Below, one piece after another: positions 1 to 8,484 of a stretch of DNA of 64,000 nt (position 1 is the first letter of the stretch; the number at the start of each line of letters is the position of its first letter). This DNA comes from Paraburkholderia sp. (GTDB taxonomy: Bacteria; Pseudomonadota; Gammaproteobacteria; Burkholderiales; Burkholderiaceae), in assembly GCF_028283785.1 (NCBI RefSeq), contig NZ_JAPWKB010000013.1, positions 1 through 64,000 of the forward strand. Direction: 5' to 3'. The notes below the pieces were generated by a model. That model worked only from the letters and a program-made list of their open reading frames with translations, did no database searches and had not been told where the DNA came from. Position numbers and translations under genes: made by a program.

Positions 1-403
1 CGAAAATGACTGACTTCCAAAGTCAGATGAATCGGCGGCCATCGATCAGCGAAAGGCATGTATCTGTGCATCTCGCGCGCCTAAAACTCGGTTCCACCTC
101 TCACCGCAAAACGCCGCCACGAAGCGAGCAACCAATACCTCAGTTCAAAGACGCTGTCGTTATCGTCGATATGCGCTGAATGGATCGTCGAGGCTGGTGA
201 GCTATCCGCTATTAAAAATCCACAAAGATATTAAATTCGAAAAATATCCTCCTAAAGAGCATTCGTGGACGTTGACGGACTTCATCTTGAAAACGAAACT
301 GAGCTGAATTCGTCGTCTTTAAGTTTCTCTTAGATCGCCTGACGCAAACGACAAGCTGCATCGGCCTCCAGCTCGTCCGCGCTGTTATTAAATCGAGGAA
401 TGT
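1..403. other. Intergenic stretch at window edge, no gene seen
   Basis: No frame on either strand carries a convincing gene here. The stretch is less GC-rich than the coding regions, especially around 210-310, which fits a promoter and upstream region for the secreted protein that starts at 404. I could not place a -35/-10 pair with confidence. A gene ending just left of the window cannot be excluded. Confidence 0.5.
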
Positions 404-913
404 GTGAACGTCAACAGCCTGAAAGTCGTAAAAATCTGCACCGCAGTTTTAATCAGCACAATCCCGTTCTTGTCGTTCGCCGCTGACGGACCATTGCCTA
501 AGTCGTTTGAAGCGAGCAGTACGCTTCAAGCAGAAGGTATCGTTGAATCAATTGACCTCGCGAAAAGCGCCGTCACTGTAACCGACTCTAACGGAAGCGA
601 AGCATCCTTCGTCGTCACAGACTCCGCCGATCTCGGGAAAATTCGACAAGGTGGCAAGGTTCACATTCGAATGATGCGAAACGCTACCGTGAGTTTCGCA
701 CACACTCAAAATACGGGCAGCGCCCAAACCGTCGTCGCTGAAGTCCAGGATATTGACCATCAATCAGGGGTGCTTACCCTGAAACCAGCCCATGGTCCGG
801 TTTTCCACATTCAAACGCGCGAGCCGGAAAAGCTATCCAAGATCGTACGCGGAACGCCGGTCGAAATTAATTACGCACAGCAAGTTAATATCGCTGTTTC
901 AGCGGCCCAATAA
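404..913 (+). CDS. Secreted hypothetical protein (169 aa)
   Basis: The protein opens with a classical signal peptide: a lysine-containing N-region, then a hydrophobic stretch to about residue 26 ending in SFA-AD, a good signal peptidase I site, so a periplasmic location is likely. The mature part has no motif I recognise. It is rich in Val, Thr and Ser and reads like beta-strands; two similar segments (about residues 42-75 and 110-145) each follow the pattern V-x-x-I/V-D ... G-x-x-T/V-L/V and may be a tandem small beta domain. The start is a GTG at 404 preceded by GAGGA. The gene is followed directly by a strong terminator and appears to be monocistronic. Function unknown. Confidence 0.75.
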   Translation: MNVNSLKVVKICTAVLISTIPFLSFAADGPLPKSFEASSTLQAEGIVESIDLAKSAVTVTDSNGSEASFVVTDSADLGKIRQGGKVHIRMMRNATVSFAHTQNTGSAQTVVAEVQDIDHQSGVLTLKPAHGPVFHIQTREPEKLSKIVRGTPVEINYAQQVNIAVSAAQ

Positions 914-940
914 CCACACAACGAAACAGACATCAAAATA

Positions 941-984
941 AAAAATGCCGCGCCCGGAAATAAATCCAGCCGCGGCATTTTTTT
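941..984. terminator. Bidirectional Rho-independent terminator
   Basis: A perfect 10-bp stem AAATGCCGCG (943-952) / CGCGGCATTT (971-980) encloses an 18-base loop, with an A-run before it and a T-run after it. It lies between the converging genes ending at 913 and 999, so it can serve both. Confidence 0.85.
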
Positions 985-998
985 AACTCAACGCCAGA

Positions 999-2162
999 TT
1001 AACCCGCATCACCAGAAACCAACCGCAAACGTGTAATCTCCGACGGCGCACCCAATCGTTTCGGTGGTCCCCAATAACCAGTGCCCCGGCTGGTATAAAC
1101 CCACAATCCATTCAACCGGGCTAATCCAGCAACAAACGGCTGCTGGAATCGCACAAAGAAATTCCACGGAAAGAACTGGCCGCCATGCGTGTGCCCAGAC
1201 AGTTGTAACGTGAACCCAGCTTCTGCCGCCGCCTCGGCAGATCGCGGCTGATGCGCGAGTAACACCCGAATCAGCACGTCACCAGGCGCGCCGACAAGCG
1301 ACGCAGCCGGATCGCTTCGGTGCTCCGGATCAAAATGCGCGGCGGAATAATCCGTTACGCCGGCAATAATCGCCCGCGCGCCATCATGATCCACGACAAC
1401 ATGCTCGTTGAGCAGCACCGTCAATCCCAGTCGTCGAAACTCGTCGATCCACGCGTGCGCGCCCGCGTAATACTCGTGATTGCCCGTCACCAGATACGCG
1501 CCGTGCCGCGCACTGAGCCGAGACAGCGGTTGGGTGTGCGCCGACAATTGCAGCACGCTTCCATCCACCACGTCGCCGGTGACTGCAATCAAATCCGGTT
1601 TGAGCCGATTCACGGCATCGACGATTGCGTCGACATAGCGGCGCTTGATCGTCGGTCCGACGTGGATGTCGCTGATCTGAACGATCGTGAAGCCGTCGAG
1701 CGCGTCGGGCAGATCGGCGATCGGAACATCGATCGACACCACGCGCGCCCGGCGTCGCGCATTGAAAAAACCAATGGCAGTCGACAACAACGCCAGCAAC
1801 GGCACCGCGGCCGCTGAACCGGTTCGCCAGCTCGCGAGCGGAATCGAGCCCGGCCGAATCGCGTCGATCGTCAGCAGCGACGCAAGCAGCAAGTCGCGCA
1901 CGAATGTCAGCACCAGCAGCGACGAAAAGAATCCCATCGCCAGCAGACCGATCCACGCGAGTCGATCGCCCAGCGGCTGCTTTTTGATGGTCCGCGCGAG
2001 CATCCCCATCGGGATCAGCAACACGGATAGCACGAGCCAAAGCGCGGCAAGCCATTTGACCGGCGCGTCGACGGCGAGATCAGGAATGATCCGAAAGCCG
2101 ACGTAGAAGTGCAGCAGAATGCCAATACCAATAATTCGAACGAAGAACGGTGAGCGGCGCAT
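999..2162 (-). CDS. Membrane-anchored calcineurin-like metallophosphoesterase
   Basis: A protein of about 387 aa. The N-terminal 160 residues hold about four hydrophobic membrane segments. The rest is a calcineurin-type phosphoesterase with the full metal-ligand series: D-x-H in QISDIHVG (about 165-167), GD at about 196, GNHE (about 227-230), a histidine in LLAHQP, and GHTH (about 323-326). This layout is that of the YkuE/YaeI family, membrane-linked enzymes some of which act on UDP-sugar lipids; the substrate here is unknown. A longer frame reaches a TTG at 2246, but the ATG at 2162 places the first membrane helix at the N-terminus and is preferred, although no good ribosome site precedes either. 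It converges on the secreted-protein gene. Confidence 0.88.
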   Translation of the reverse strand: MRRSPFFVRIIGIGILLHFYVGFRIIPDLAVDAPVKWLAALWLVLSVLLIPMGMLARTIKKQPLGDRLAWIGLLAMGFFSSLLVLTFVRDLLLASLLTIDAIRPGSIPLASWRTGSAAAVPLLALLSTAIGFFNARRRARVVSIDVPIADLPDALDGFTIVQISDIHVGPTIKRRYVDAIVDAVNRLKPDLIAVTGDVVDGSVLQLSAHTQPLSRLSARHGAYLVTGNHEYYAGAHAWIDEFRRLGLTVLLNEHVVVDHDGARAIIAGVTDYSAAHFDPEHRSDPAASLVGAPGDVLIRVLLAHQPRSAEAAAEAGFTLQLSGHTHGGQFFPWNFFVRFQQPFVAGLARLNGLWVYTSRGTGYWGPPKRLGAPSEITRLRLVSGDAG

Positions 2163-2542
2163 AAATGGGCGGTGAGGAGGAGCGGGAGCGCGGTGCAGTG
2201 CGTTGCGCCGCGCCGGTGAAGACCCGTTGATTCTACCGGGATGCAAGATAGACCGTTCCGGGCGACATTGGTTTGACCGCCGGCGTTTGGAAAGGCGAAT
2301 CCGCGCGGTCGCTTTGCAGATAGACCCTTGAACGATACCAATCCAAATTAAACGACTTTTGAATTGTCGCGTTCGGTGGACTATCCTGATGATGTGCCTT
2401 CCGTGTATCCGCGCTCACTTCGAAAAGGCGCGGTCGCGGATAAAAAGTCCATGCGAATCATGCGCTTAACTGGCGACTGACGCATCGTGAGACAACAAAG
2501 GCACGTGTCATCGCCGACCGAAAGGCGAGCAGGAGACGCACG
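2163..2542. other. Divergent promoter region, no gene seen
   Basis: This 380-base gap separates the metallophosphoesterase (leftward) from a small membrane protein (rightward). Short open frames occur but none has a ribosome site or protein-like composition. It presumably holds the two divergent promoters; I could not assign boxes with confidence. Confidence 0.45.
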
Positions 2543-2860
2543 ATGAAACCGCTCAGAACGCTTCATCACCCCCATCACGTGAGCCACGAAGGCAGCCACG
2601 TGATGCTGCCGCTGGTTGCCGTGTCATTGATGGCGATCGGCGTGTATTTCGGCGTGAACGACCTCGATTTGCCCGACGTCGGGCGAAGTGCGCTGTTCGA
2701 CGTCACGATGTTGTGCGTGGCGCTCGGCATTGCGGGGCTGTTCGGTTTCGTCGGCGCGTGGTTGCGCTCGTCGAGCAGCGGCGACGACGCGGAAGAGGGC
2801 TTCTGCTTCGTCGGCGCGTTGATCGGCGCGGTGGTTTTTTACGTCGCGCTGCTTTCCTGA
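2543..2860 (+). CDS. Small membrane protein, unknown (105 aa)
   Basis: Three hydrophobic segments, at about residues 20-38, 46-72 and 87-105, make this a probable inner-membrane protein. The N-terminus is His-rich (LHHPHHVSHEGSH), which could bind metal, but nothing else supports that. Between the last two helices is a polar Ser/Asp/Glu loop. The ATG has a good AGGAG ribosome site about eight bases upstream. It runs convergently into the tam gene with only 29 bases between the stops. I do not recognise the family. Confidence 0.75.
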   Translation: MKPLRTLHHPHHVSHEGSHVMLPLVAVSLMAIGVYFGVNDLDLPDVGRSALFDVTMLCVALGIAGLFGFVGAWLRSSSSGDDAEEGFCFVGALIGAVVFYVALLS

Positions 2861-2889
2861 TGTTTTGACCGACCGCGCGTCGAAGCCAT

Positions 2890-3675
2890 TCACGACGCCG
2901 CGCGCGTCGCGACGATAAACAGCCGTGGGAATGGCAGCAGCACGGTTCCATCCGGTTGCGCGGGATACGCCTGCGCAATCGCGTCACGATATTCGCTCAG
3001 AAACGCGGTCTGTTCGCCGGCGTCGAGCGCGGCGAGAAACGGCCGCAGCGCGCTCCCCTTGAACCATTCGACGACCGCATCGGCGTCCGCGAGCGGATGG
3101 TGATAGACCGTCCGCCAAACGTCGACACGCGAGCAGAGCGGTTTCAGCAACGCGTAATACCAGTCCGCGCCGAATCGCATCGTCCGCTCGGCGCCTTTCA
3201 GCTTGCTTGCCCACGGACCCGCCGCCGCGACTTCGCGCATCAACCGGTGCGCGGGCTCATCGAGGTTGTCCGGCATCTGTACGGCGAGACGTCCGGCCGG
3301 CGCGAGCGCGTCGATCAGTTGCGGAAACACGCGCTCGTGCTGCGGCACCCATTGCAGCACAGCATTCGCCAGAATCAGATCGAGCGATGCGGCGGGACGC
3401 CACGTCGCGATATCCACCGTATCGAACCGGCAGTGCGGCAGACGCTTGCGTGCGGCCGCAATCATATCCGGCGAACTGTCGAGCCCGGTGACGATCGCAT
3501 CGGGCACATGCTCGATCAGCACTTCAGTTGAATTTCCCGGCCCGCAGCCGATATCGACCGCGCTTTTGACATCGCCCGTATCGGCTACCGCACCCAGCAA
3601 ATCACGGACAGGACGTGTCCGTTCACGCTCGAACATTACGTATTGCTTGGCATGCCAATCTTTATCGGATTCCAT
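2890..3675 (-). CDS. tam: Trans-aconitate 2-methyltransferase
   Basis: A 261-aa SAM-dependent methyltransferase that esterifies trans-aconitate, an inhibitory by-product of the citrate cycle. The SAM-binding motif I is VDIGCGPGNST (about residues 40-50), followed by the motif II acidic stretch GLDSSPDM and the LANAVLQWVP segment that is characteristic of Tam proteins. Length and the N-terminal DW-x-x-xxY segment match the family (about 255-260 aa). The ATG at 3675 has GGGAG upstream. A LysR regulator is divergently transcribed from 3826 and may control it. Family assignment is strong; the precise substrate is inferred from family. Confidence 0.9.
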   Translation of the reverse strand: MESDKDWHAKQYVMFERERTRPVRDLLGAVADTGDVKSAVDIGCGPGNSTEVLIEHVPDAIVTGLDSSPDMIAAARKRLPHCRFDTVDIATWRPAASLDLILANAVLQWVPQHERVFPQLIDALAPAGRLAVQMPDNLDEPAHRLMREVAAAGPWASKLKGAERTMRFGADWYYALLKPLCSRVDVWRTVYHHPLADADAVVEWFKGSALRPFLAALDAGEQTAFLSEYRDAIAQAYPAQPDGTVLLPFPRLFIVATRAAS

Positions 3676-3718
3676 TCGACACTCCCGTTCTAACCCACAT
3701 CATGCAGCGGACATGATT

Positions 3719-3747
3719 ACATTTCGACGACCTGTACCGCGAAATGT
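3719..3747. promoter_or_regulatory. Inverted repeat in tam/lysR intergenic region
   Basis: ACATTTCG (3719-3726) and CGAAATGT (3740-3747) form a perfect 8-bp dyad with a 13-base spacer in the 150-base divergent gap. A second dyad, TGCATCG (3747-3753) / CGATGCA (3771-3777), follows. Dyads in this position suit binding sites for the divergent LysR regulator, but this is inference. Confidence 0.45.
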
Positions 3748-3825
3748 GCATCGACACGATCCATTCTGGACGATGCATCGAACCGGGTAAAATGAATTTA
3801 TTATTCCAATTCCTTCATTTTTCTT

Positions 3826-4722
3826 ATGAAAATCGACACGCTCGGTGTGCAGGCTTTCGTGACGATAGCGGATCGCGGCAGCTTCCAGAGCGCGGCCGAT
3901 GCGCTTCACGTGACGCAAACGGCAATCACCCAACGCTTGCGCAAACTCGAAGATTTTCTGGGTGTGATGCTGATCGAGCGCACTACGCGCTCGATGGCCT
4001 TGACGGATATCGGCCGCGGTTTCTTGCCGCAAGCGCGCCGTTTGCTCGGCGAGTTATCGGACGCATTGGTGGAGATTCGCGAGACCGGCATGACGCGCCG
4101 TGGCGATGTATCGATCGCGTGCGTGCCGACGGTCGGCGTGCAGTATTTACCCCGTATTTTGCAGGCCTATTCGGCGCGTTATCCGCATAACCGCATCAAG
4201 ATACTGGACCACGCTTCATCGGCGGTGACGGAAGCGGTGCTGCGTCGTGAGGCGGAATTCGGCATCAATATCGCGGGCGAACATCATCCGGATCTGACCA
4301 GTGTGCCGCTGACCGAAGATCGCTATGTACTGATTTGCCATGAAGATCATCCGCTGGCAAAGCGGCGGCGGATCGCGTGGCGGCAATTGCACGATCATCC
4401 GCTGATCTTTGCCGGTGAGGTCAGCGGCAATCGCGCTTTGCTGGATGTGGCATTGGAAACGAGCAGCATTGCACTGCGTTCGTTCTATGAAGTGCAACGC
4501 AGTTCGACGGCACTTGGGCTGGTCGCGCAAGGCGTGGGCGCGGCTGTCGTGCCGCGCCTTGCTATCCAGAAGGGCGCCTATCCGAACGTACGGACAGTCG
4601 AATTGACGCAGCCGGCGGTGTCGCGCACGTTGGTGCTGGTGGCGCGTAAAACCGCGCAGCTTTCGCCCGCTGCGCAGGCGCTTTACGACATGATCCGGCA
4701 GCAGGCGACGCTTAAGGCATGA
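3826..4722 (+). CDS. LysR-family transcriptional regulator
   Basis: A 298-aa LysR-type regulator. Residues 1-60 form the winged helix-turn-helix (QSAADALHVTQTAITQRLRKLED is its core), followed by a linker helix and a periplasmic-binding-like effector domain from about 90 to 290. It is divergent from tam, and such pairs are usually regulator and target. The effector is unknown; trans-aconitate or a related tricarboxylate is a guess from context only. The start codon at 3826 has a weak ribosome site, so a slightly different start is possible, though the HTH begins at once. Confidence 0.9.
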   Translation: MKIDTLGVQAFVTIADRGSFQSAADALHVTQTAITQRLRKLEDFLGVMLIERTTRSMALTDIGRGFLPQARRLLGELSDALVEIRETGMTRRGDVSIACVPTVGVQYLPRILQAYSARYPHNRIKILDHASSAVTEAVLRREAEFGINIAGEHHPDLTSVPLTEDRYVLICHEDHPLAKRRRIAWRQLHDHPLIFAGEVSGNRALLDVALETSSIALRSFYEVQRSSTALGLVAQGVGAAVVPRLAIQKGAYPNVRTVELTQPAVSRTLVLVARKTAQLSPAAQALYDMIRQQATLKA

Positions 4723-4750
4723 GTGCCTTTAGCGTACCGTGCACGTCAGA

Positions 4751-5221
4751 TTAAATCTGTTCTTCTGCAACCTGTTGCGTGTGTCCGGTACGCATCAAGC
4801 CTTCGATCATTCTTGCTTCAGCGGCGGCGATATCGCTCAGCGACGCCACGGTCAGCTGGCTATCCAGGCATACAACGGCGTCGGACAGCAGCGAGTAAGC
4901 TGCGTCGTCCAAGGTCCACGCGCCGCTCTGTTGCTGCGCAGCATCCATCAGAACCATCGCGCCATGCGCGCGCTGGATCGACGCAAGCGATTCCGCTTCG
5001 AGTCCCAGCAGACACAACTCTTCGGCAATCAACAGATGGCGGCTAAGGATCACGAACAGATCGCGCGAACCGTGACCGCGCTGAAACGCGTCGAGTGCGC
5101 TATAGCAATGCAGCAGCATCGCGTCGGTGACCGGCTGATGTGCGGCGCGACTGTAGGTCAGCGCGCGCAAAAGCGGCGACATGGCCGGACTATGGTGTTT
5201 CTTGAGTGCTTTTCGGGTCAC
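4751..5221 (-). CDS. Hypothetical helical protein (156 aa)
   Basis: An alpha-helical, soluble-looking protein with no signal peptide or membrane segment. It resembles a group of Burkholderiales proteins sometimes loosely labelled as Fis-like regulators (pattern ALDAFQRGHGS ... LLIAEELCLLG), but no HTH is evident and I would not assign a DNA-binding role. The start taken is GTG at 5221; an ATG at 5182 (MSPLLRAL) is a reasonable alternative. It converges on the LysR gene with a 28-base gap. Confidence 0.7.
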   Translation of the reverse strand: MTRKALKKHHSPAMSPLLRALTYSRAAHQPVTDAMLLHCYSALDAFQRGHGSRDLFVILSRHLLIAEELCLLGLEAESLASIQRAHGAMVLMDAAQQQSGAWTLDDAAYSLLSDAVVCLDSQLTVASLSDIAAAEARMIEGLMRTGHTQQVAEEQI

Positions 5222-5548
5222 GTGGTTTCCAGCTTAGGGTCACAGTCGTCAATAGATTGAGTGCAGTCGCAGAAAAGCAAGAGCAGACGATACATCCAGC
5301 GACAGACTCCCTTACGGATTCATACCTTTGGTTAGACGATACACGCTCGCAGATTGATGCTCAACAGATTGCCCCGATCAACGCTTCGAGAACGCACGAT
5401 CGCGTCGAATGGCACCGTCGTGGTGCTGCTGTTTATCCCACTAGACTAAACACGCGGCTCCGGTAAAGCTGCGCAAGAGCGGTGGAGCGAAGCCGCGCCG
5501 GCCGGGCAGGAGCATGTGCTTCACGCCGGGCCGAAGCCTGGAGGCGAT
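5222..5548. other. Divergent intergenic region, no gene seen
   Basis: About 327 bases between the leftward hypothetical gene and the rightward CoA-transferase. A plus-strand frame of some 85 codons exists but lacks a ribosome site and protein-like composition. The stretch probably holds both promoters. Nothing repetitive or structured was seen. Confidence 0.45.
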
Positions 5549-7531
5549 ATGAAAGCGGGTTTCCAGCATCCTTTTCCGGTCGCGTCGCGCAGCATGGAAC
5601 GCGGCAAGGTCGTCAGCGCGCGCGAAGCGGTCCGCCTGATCCGGCCGGGCAATACCGTTGCGACCGGCGGCTTCGTCGGCATCGGTTTCGCGGAAGAAAT
5701 CGCGATTGCGCTGGAACAGTTGTTCGTGGAGTCGAAAGACGCGGACGGCGATGGTCCGCGCGATCTCACACTGATTTACGCGGGCGGTCAGGGCGACGGC
5801 AAAGGCAAAGGACTGAATCACTTCGCGCATCAAGGTCTCGTGCGCAGGGTGATCGGCGGTCATTGGGGGCTGGTGCCGGGCCTGCAAAAGCTCGCCATCG
5901 ACGGCGTGATCGAGGCGTACAACTTGCCGCAAGGCGTGATTTCCCACCTGTTCCGCGATATTGCAGCCGGTCGTCCGGGACATCTGTCCAAAGTCGGGCT
6001 CGGTACTTTTGTCGATCCGCGAAACGGTGGCGGGAAGCTCAACGCCAAGACCACGGAAGACCTCGTCAGCCTGATTTCGATCGCGGGCGAACCGTGTCTG
6101 CTCTATCGAACCTTACCGGTGGATGTCGCCATCGTGCGCGGCACGACAGCCGACGCCAGCGGCAACATCACGATGGAGAAAGAAGCGTTGACGCTCGAAG
6201 CCCTGTCGATCGCAATGGCCGCGCGCAATTCCGGCGGCATCGTGATCGTGCAGGTCGAGCGGCTCGCCGACTCGAATACGCTGAATCCGCGACAGGTGAA
6301 AATACCGGGAATCATGGTGGATTGCGTCGTGATCGCGAAGCCGGAGAATCACTGGCAAACGTTCGCGGAGCCGTACAGTGCCGCGTTTTCCAGCGAATTG
6401 CGCGTCGCCGCGAGTTCGGTCGCGAGTCTTCCGATGAACGAACGGAAGATCATCGCGCGTCGGGCGGCCTTCGAATTGATGGCCAATAGCGTCGTCAATC
6501 TGGGTATCGGCATGCCGGAAGGCATTGCGAGCGTCGCGAACGAAGAGCAGGTGATCGACCTGTTCACGATGACCACGGAGCCGGGCGTCATTGGCGGTAT
6601 TCCGGCTGGCGGACTGAATTTCGGCGCCGCGACCAATACCCAGGCGATCATCGATCAACCGTACCAGTTCGACTTCTATGACGGCGGCGGACTCGACATC
6701 GCGTTCCTCGGACTCGCGCAAGCGGATCGCGAGGGCAACCTCAACGTCAGCAAATTCGGTCCGAAACTCGCGGGCGCGGGCGGTTTCATCAATATCAGTC
6801 AGAGCGCGAAGAAGGTGGTGTTCGTCGGCACTTTCAATGCCGGCAAGCTCGATATCGCGATCGAAGACGGTCGCCTGAAAATCTTGCGCGAAGGCACGTG
6901 CCGTAAGTTCGTGGAAGCAGTCGAGCATCGAACCTTTAGCGGTCGTTACGCCAGCGAACGCGCGCAACCGGTGCTGTACATCACCGAACGCTGCGTCTTC
7001 ACGCTGACGCCCGACGGTCTCGCGCTCACAGAAGTCGCGCCCGGCATCGATATCGAACGCGACATCGTCGCGCAGATGGGTTTTCGGCCCGTGATGGACA
7101 CACCGCCGCGGCTGATGGACGACCGTATTTTTTCAGCCGCGCCGATGGGGCTGCGCAGCGTGCTGCTCAGGCTGAAGCTCAGTGAACGCTTCAGTTACGA
7201 CGAAGCCAAGAACATGTTCTTTATCAATTTCGAAGGCCATGAAGTCGCGACGCCCGACGATGTGCATGCAATCCGTCGCGAGGTCGAATCGAAGCTCGAC
7301 GGTCTCACGACGAAGCCGCATGCGGTGGTCAATTACGATCACTTTTCGATCCGTCCGGACGTGCTGGACGAGTACTCGACCATGGTGGCGGGACTTGTTT
7401 CGCGTTTCTACTCCGACGTCACGCGCTATACGACCAGCAGTTTTCTGCGGATGAAACTCGGCGCGGCGCTGCAACGGCGCGGCGTCTCCGCGTATATCAA
7501 CGAAAGCCCCGAAGAAGCCGAGGGCGCCTGA
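5549..7531 (+). CDS. Fused acyl-CoA:acetate/3-ketoacid CoA-transferase
   Basis: About 660 aa, the two subunits of a family I CoA-transferase in one chain (the YdiF-type arrangement). The alpha half starts with GGFVGIGFAEE (near residue 40), the conserved G-x-G-x-x-G CoA-binding loop. The beta half starts near residue 300 and carries the catalytic glutamate in TTEPGVIGG (about E344), followed by the GLNFG segment. The reaction swaps CoA between acetate or succinate and short-chain acyl or 3-keto acids in the cytoplasm. The ATG at 5549 with GGAG upstream is preferred to a GTG 33 bases earlier. PlsC follows after about 150 bases; there is no obvious pathway link. Confidence 0.9.
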   Translation: MKAGFQHPFPVASRSMERGKVVSAREAVRLIRPGNTVATGGFVGIGFAEEIAIALEQLFVESKDADGDGPRDLTLIYAGGQGDGKGKGLNHFAHQGLVRRVIGGHWGLVPGLQKLAIDGVIEAYNLPQGVISHLFRDIAAGRPGHLSKVGLGTFVDPRNGGGKLNAKTTEDLVSLISIAGEPCLLYRTLPVDVAIVRGTTADASGNITMEKEALTLEALSIAMAARNSGGIVIVQVERLADSNTLNPRQVKIPGIMVDCVVIAKPENHWQTFAEPYSAAFSSELRVAASSVASLPMNERKIIARRAAFELMANSVVNLGIGMPEGIASVANEEQVIDLFTMTTEPGVIGGIPAGGLNFGAATNTQAIIDQPYQFDFYDGGGLDIAFLGLAQADREGNLNVSKFGPKLAGAGGFINISQSAKKVVFVGTFNAGKLDIAIEDGRLKILREGTCRKFVEAVEHRTFSGRYASERAQPVLYITERCVFTLTPDGLALTEVAPGIDIERDIVAQMGFRPVMDTPPRLMDDRIFSAAPMGLRSVLLRLKLSERFSYDEAKNMFFINFEGHEVATPDDVHAIRREVESKLDGLTTKPHAVVNYDHFSIRPDVLDEYSTMVAGLVSRFYSDVTRYTTSSFLRMKLGAALQRRGVSAYINESPEEAEGA

Positions 7532-7678
7532 CGCGTCGGGACGCTTTGCGACGTTTTTATGGCCGGTTACTTTAAGATGGGCGGAGACGTCGTGTGCGTG
7601 AGAACGCATACGTCGCTGTGCAATCACAGCGCGTCACGGAAAATGATTCCACCGGCAAACCCTCTCACACTGGCTCGC

Positions 7679-8389
7679 ATGCGCTCTACCTTAGTCAAAT
7701 GGCTGTTCATCGTTTATCTGCTTGGCAGTGGAACGCTTTATTCGATTGTCATCCTGTTGCTGTATCCGTTCGCCGGACGGCAAGGGCACTACTGGCTCGC
7801 GAAGCAGTGGTGCCGCGCGCTGGTCGCGGTCATGCGCTGGCTGCCGGGCATCACGGTCTCGGTGGAAGGTCTCGAACATCTGCCCGCCGAACCGTCCATT
7901 ATCTTGTGCCGCCATGAATCGACATGGGAAACGCTGGCTTTCATGGCGGTGTTTCCGCGCCGCATCAGCTTTGTGTTCAAGGAAGAACTGCTGCGCATTC
8001 CGTTCTTCGGCTGGGTGCTTCGCGGACTCGACATGGTGAGCCTGAACCGCGGCTCACCGCGCCAGGCGCATCAGGCGGTCACTCAGGAGAGCGCCGCCCG
8101 CCTCGCCAAGGGGGACGACGTGGTGATCTTCCCCGAAGGCACCAGAGTGGCCCACGACGCGCCGTTGCGGCTGACCTCGGGCGGGATTCGCCTCGCCTGC
8201 GCCACCGGCGCGCCGGCAGTGCCGGTCGTGCACAATGCGGGTAAGGTCTGGCCGGCCAAAGGCTGGCCAGACCGGCGCGGCCATATTCGCGTGGTGATCG
8301 GTCCGGCGTTCTCGTCGCAGCAGATGTCGCAGACGGAGTTGAGTCATGCGGTGCACGACTGGATGAAAGACGCGTTGAACACGCTCTAA
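7679..8389 (+). CDS. plsC: 1-acyl-sn-glycerol-3-phosphate acyltransferase
   Basis: A 236-aa lysophosphatidic acid acyltransferase that makes phosphatidate at the inner membrane. An N-terminal membrane helix (about residues 6-30) is followed by the acyltransferase block I CRHESTWET (H79, then E84, so HX4E in place of HX4D), a form I recall as usual in beta- and gammaproteobacterial PlsC, and by block III FPEGTR (151-156). Family length is about 240 aa. The frame is open further upstream (to 7559), but ATG 7679 puts the membrane helix at the N-terminus; ATG 7643 is an alternative. Confidence 0.9.
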   Translation: MRSTLVKWLFIVYLLGSGTLYSIVILLLYPFAGRQGHYWLAKQWCRALVAVMRWLPGITVSVEGLEHLPAEPSIILCRHESTWETLAFMAVFPRRISFVFKEELLRIPFFGWVLRGLDMVSLNRGSPRQAHQAVTQESAARLAKGDDVVIFPEGTRVAHDAPLRLTSGGIRLACATGAPAVPVVHNAGKVWPAKGWPDRRGHIRVVIGPAFSSQQMSQTELSHAVHDWMKDALNTL

Positions 8390-8484
8390 CGCCGGCCGCC
8401 GATTCAGGCTGTCACCGGGCTATCACGCCAGCGATAGCCTTCGCCGTAGATTCGCCGATTCACATTCGACCCACGCTACAGCCC

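Noticed and set aside
7778..7921. HX4E instead of HX4D in PlsC as a possible active-site defect
   Set aside because: HX4E in an HESTWET/HQSTWET context is, as I recall, common in beta- and gammaproteobacterial PlsC, so it is a normal variant.
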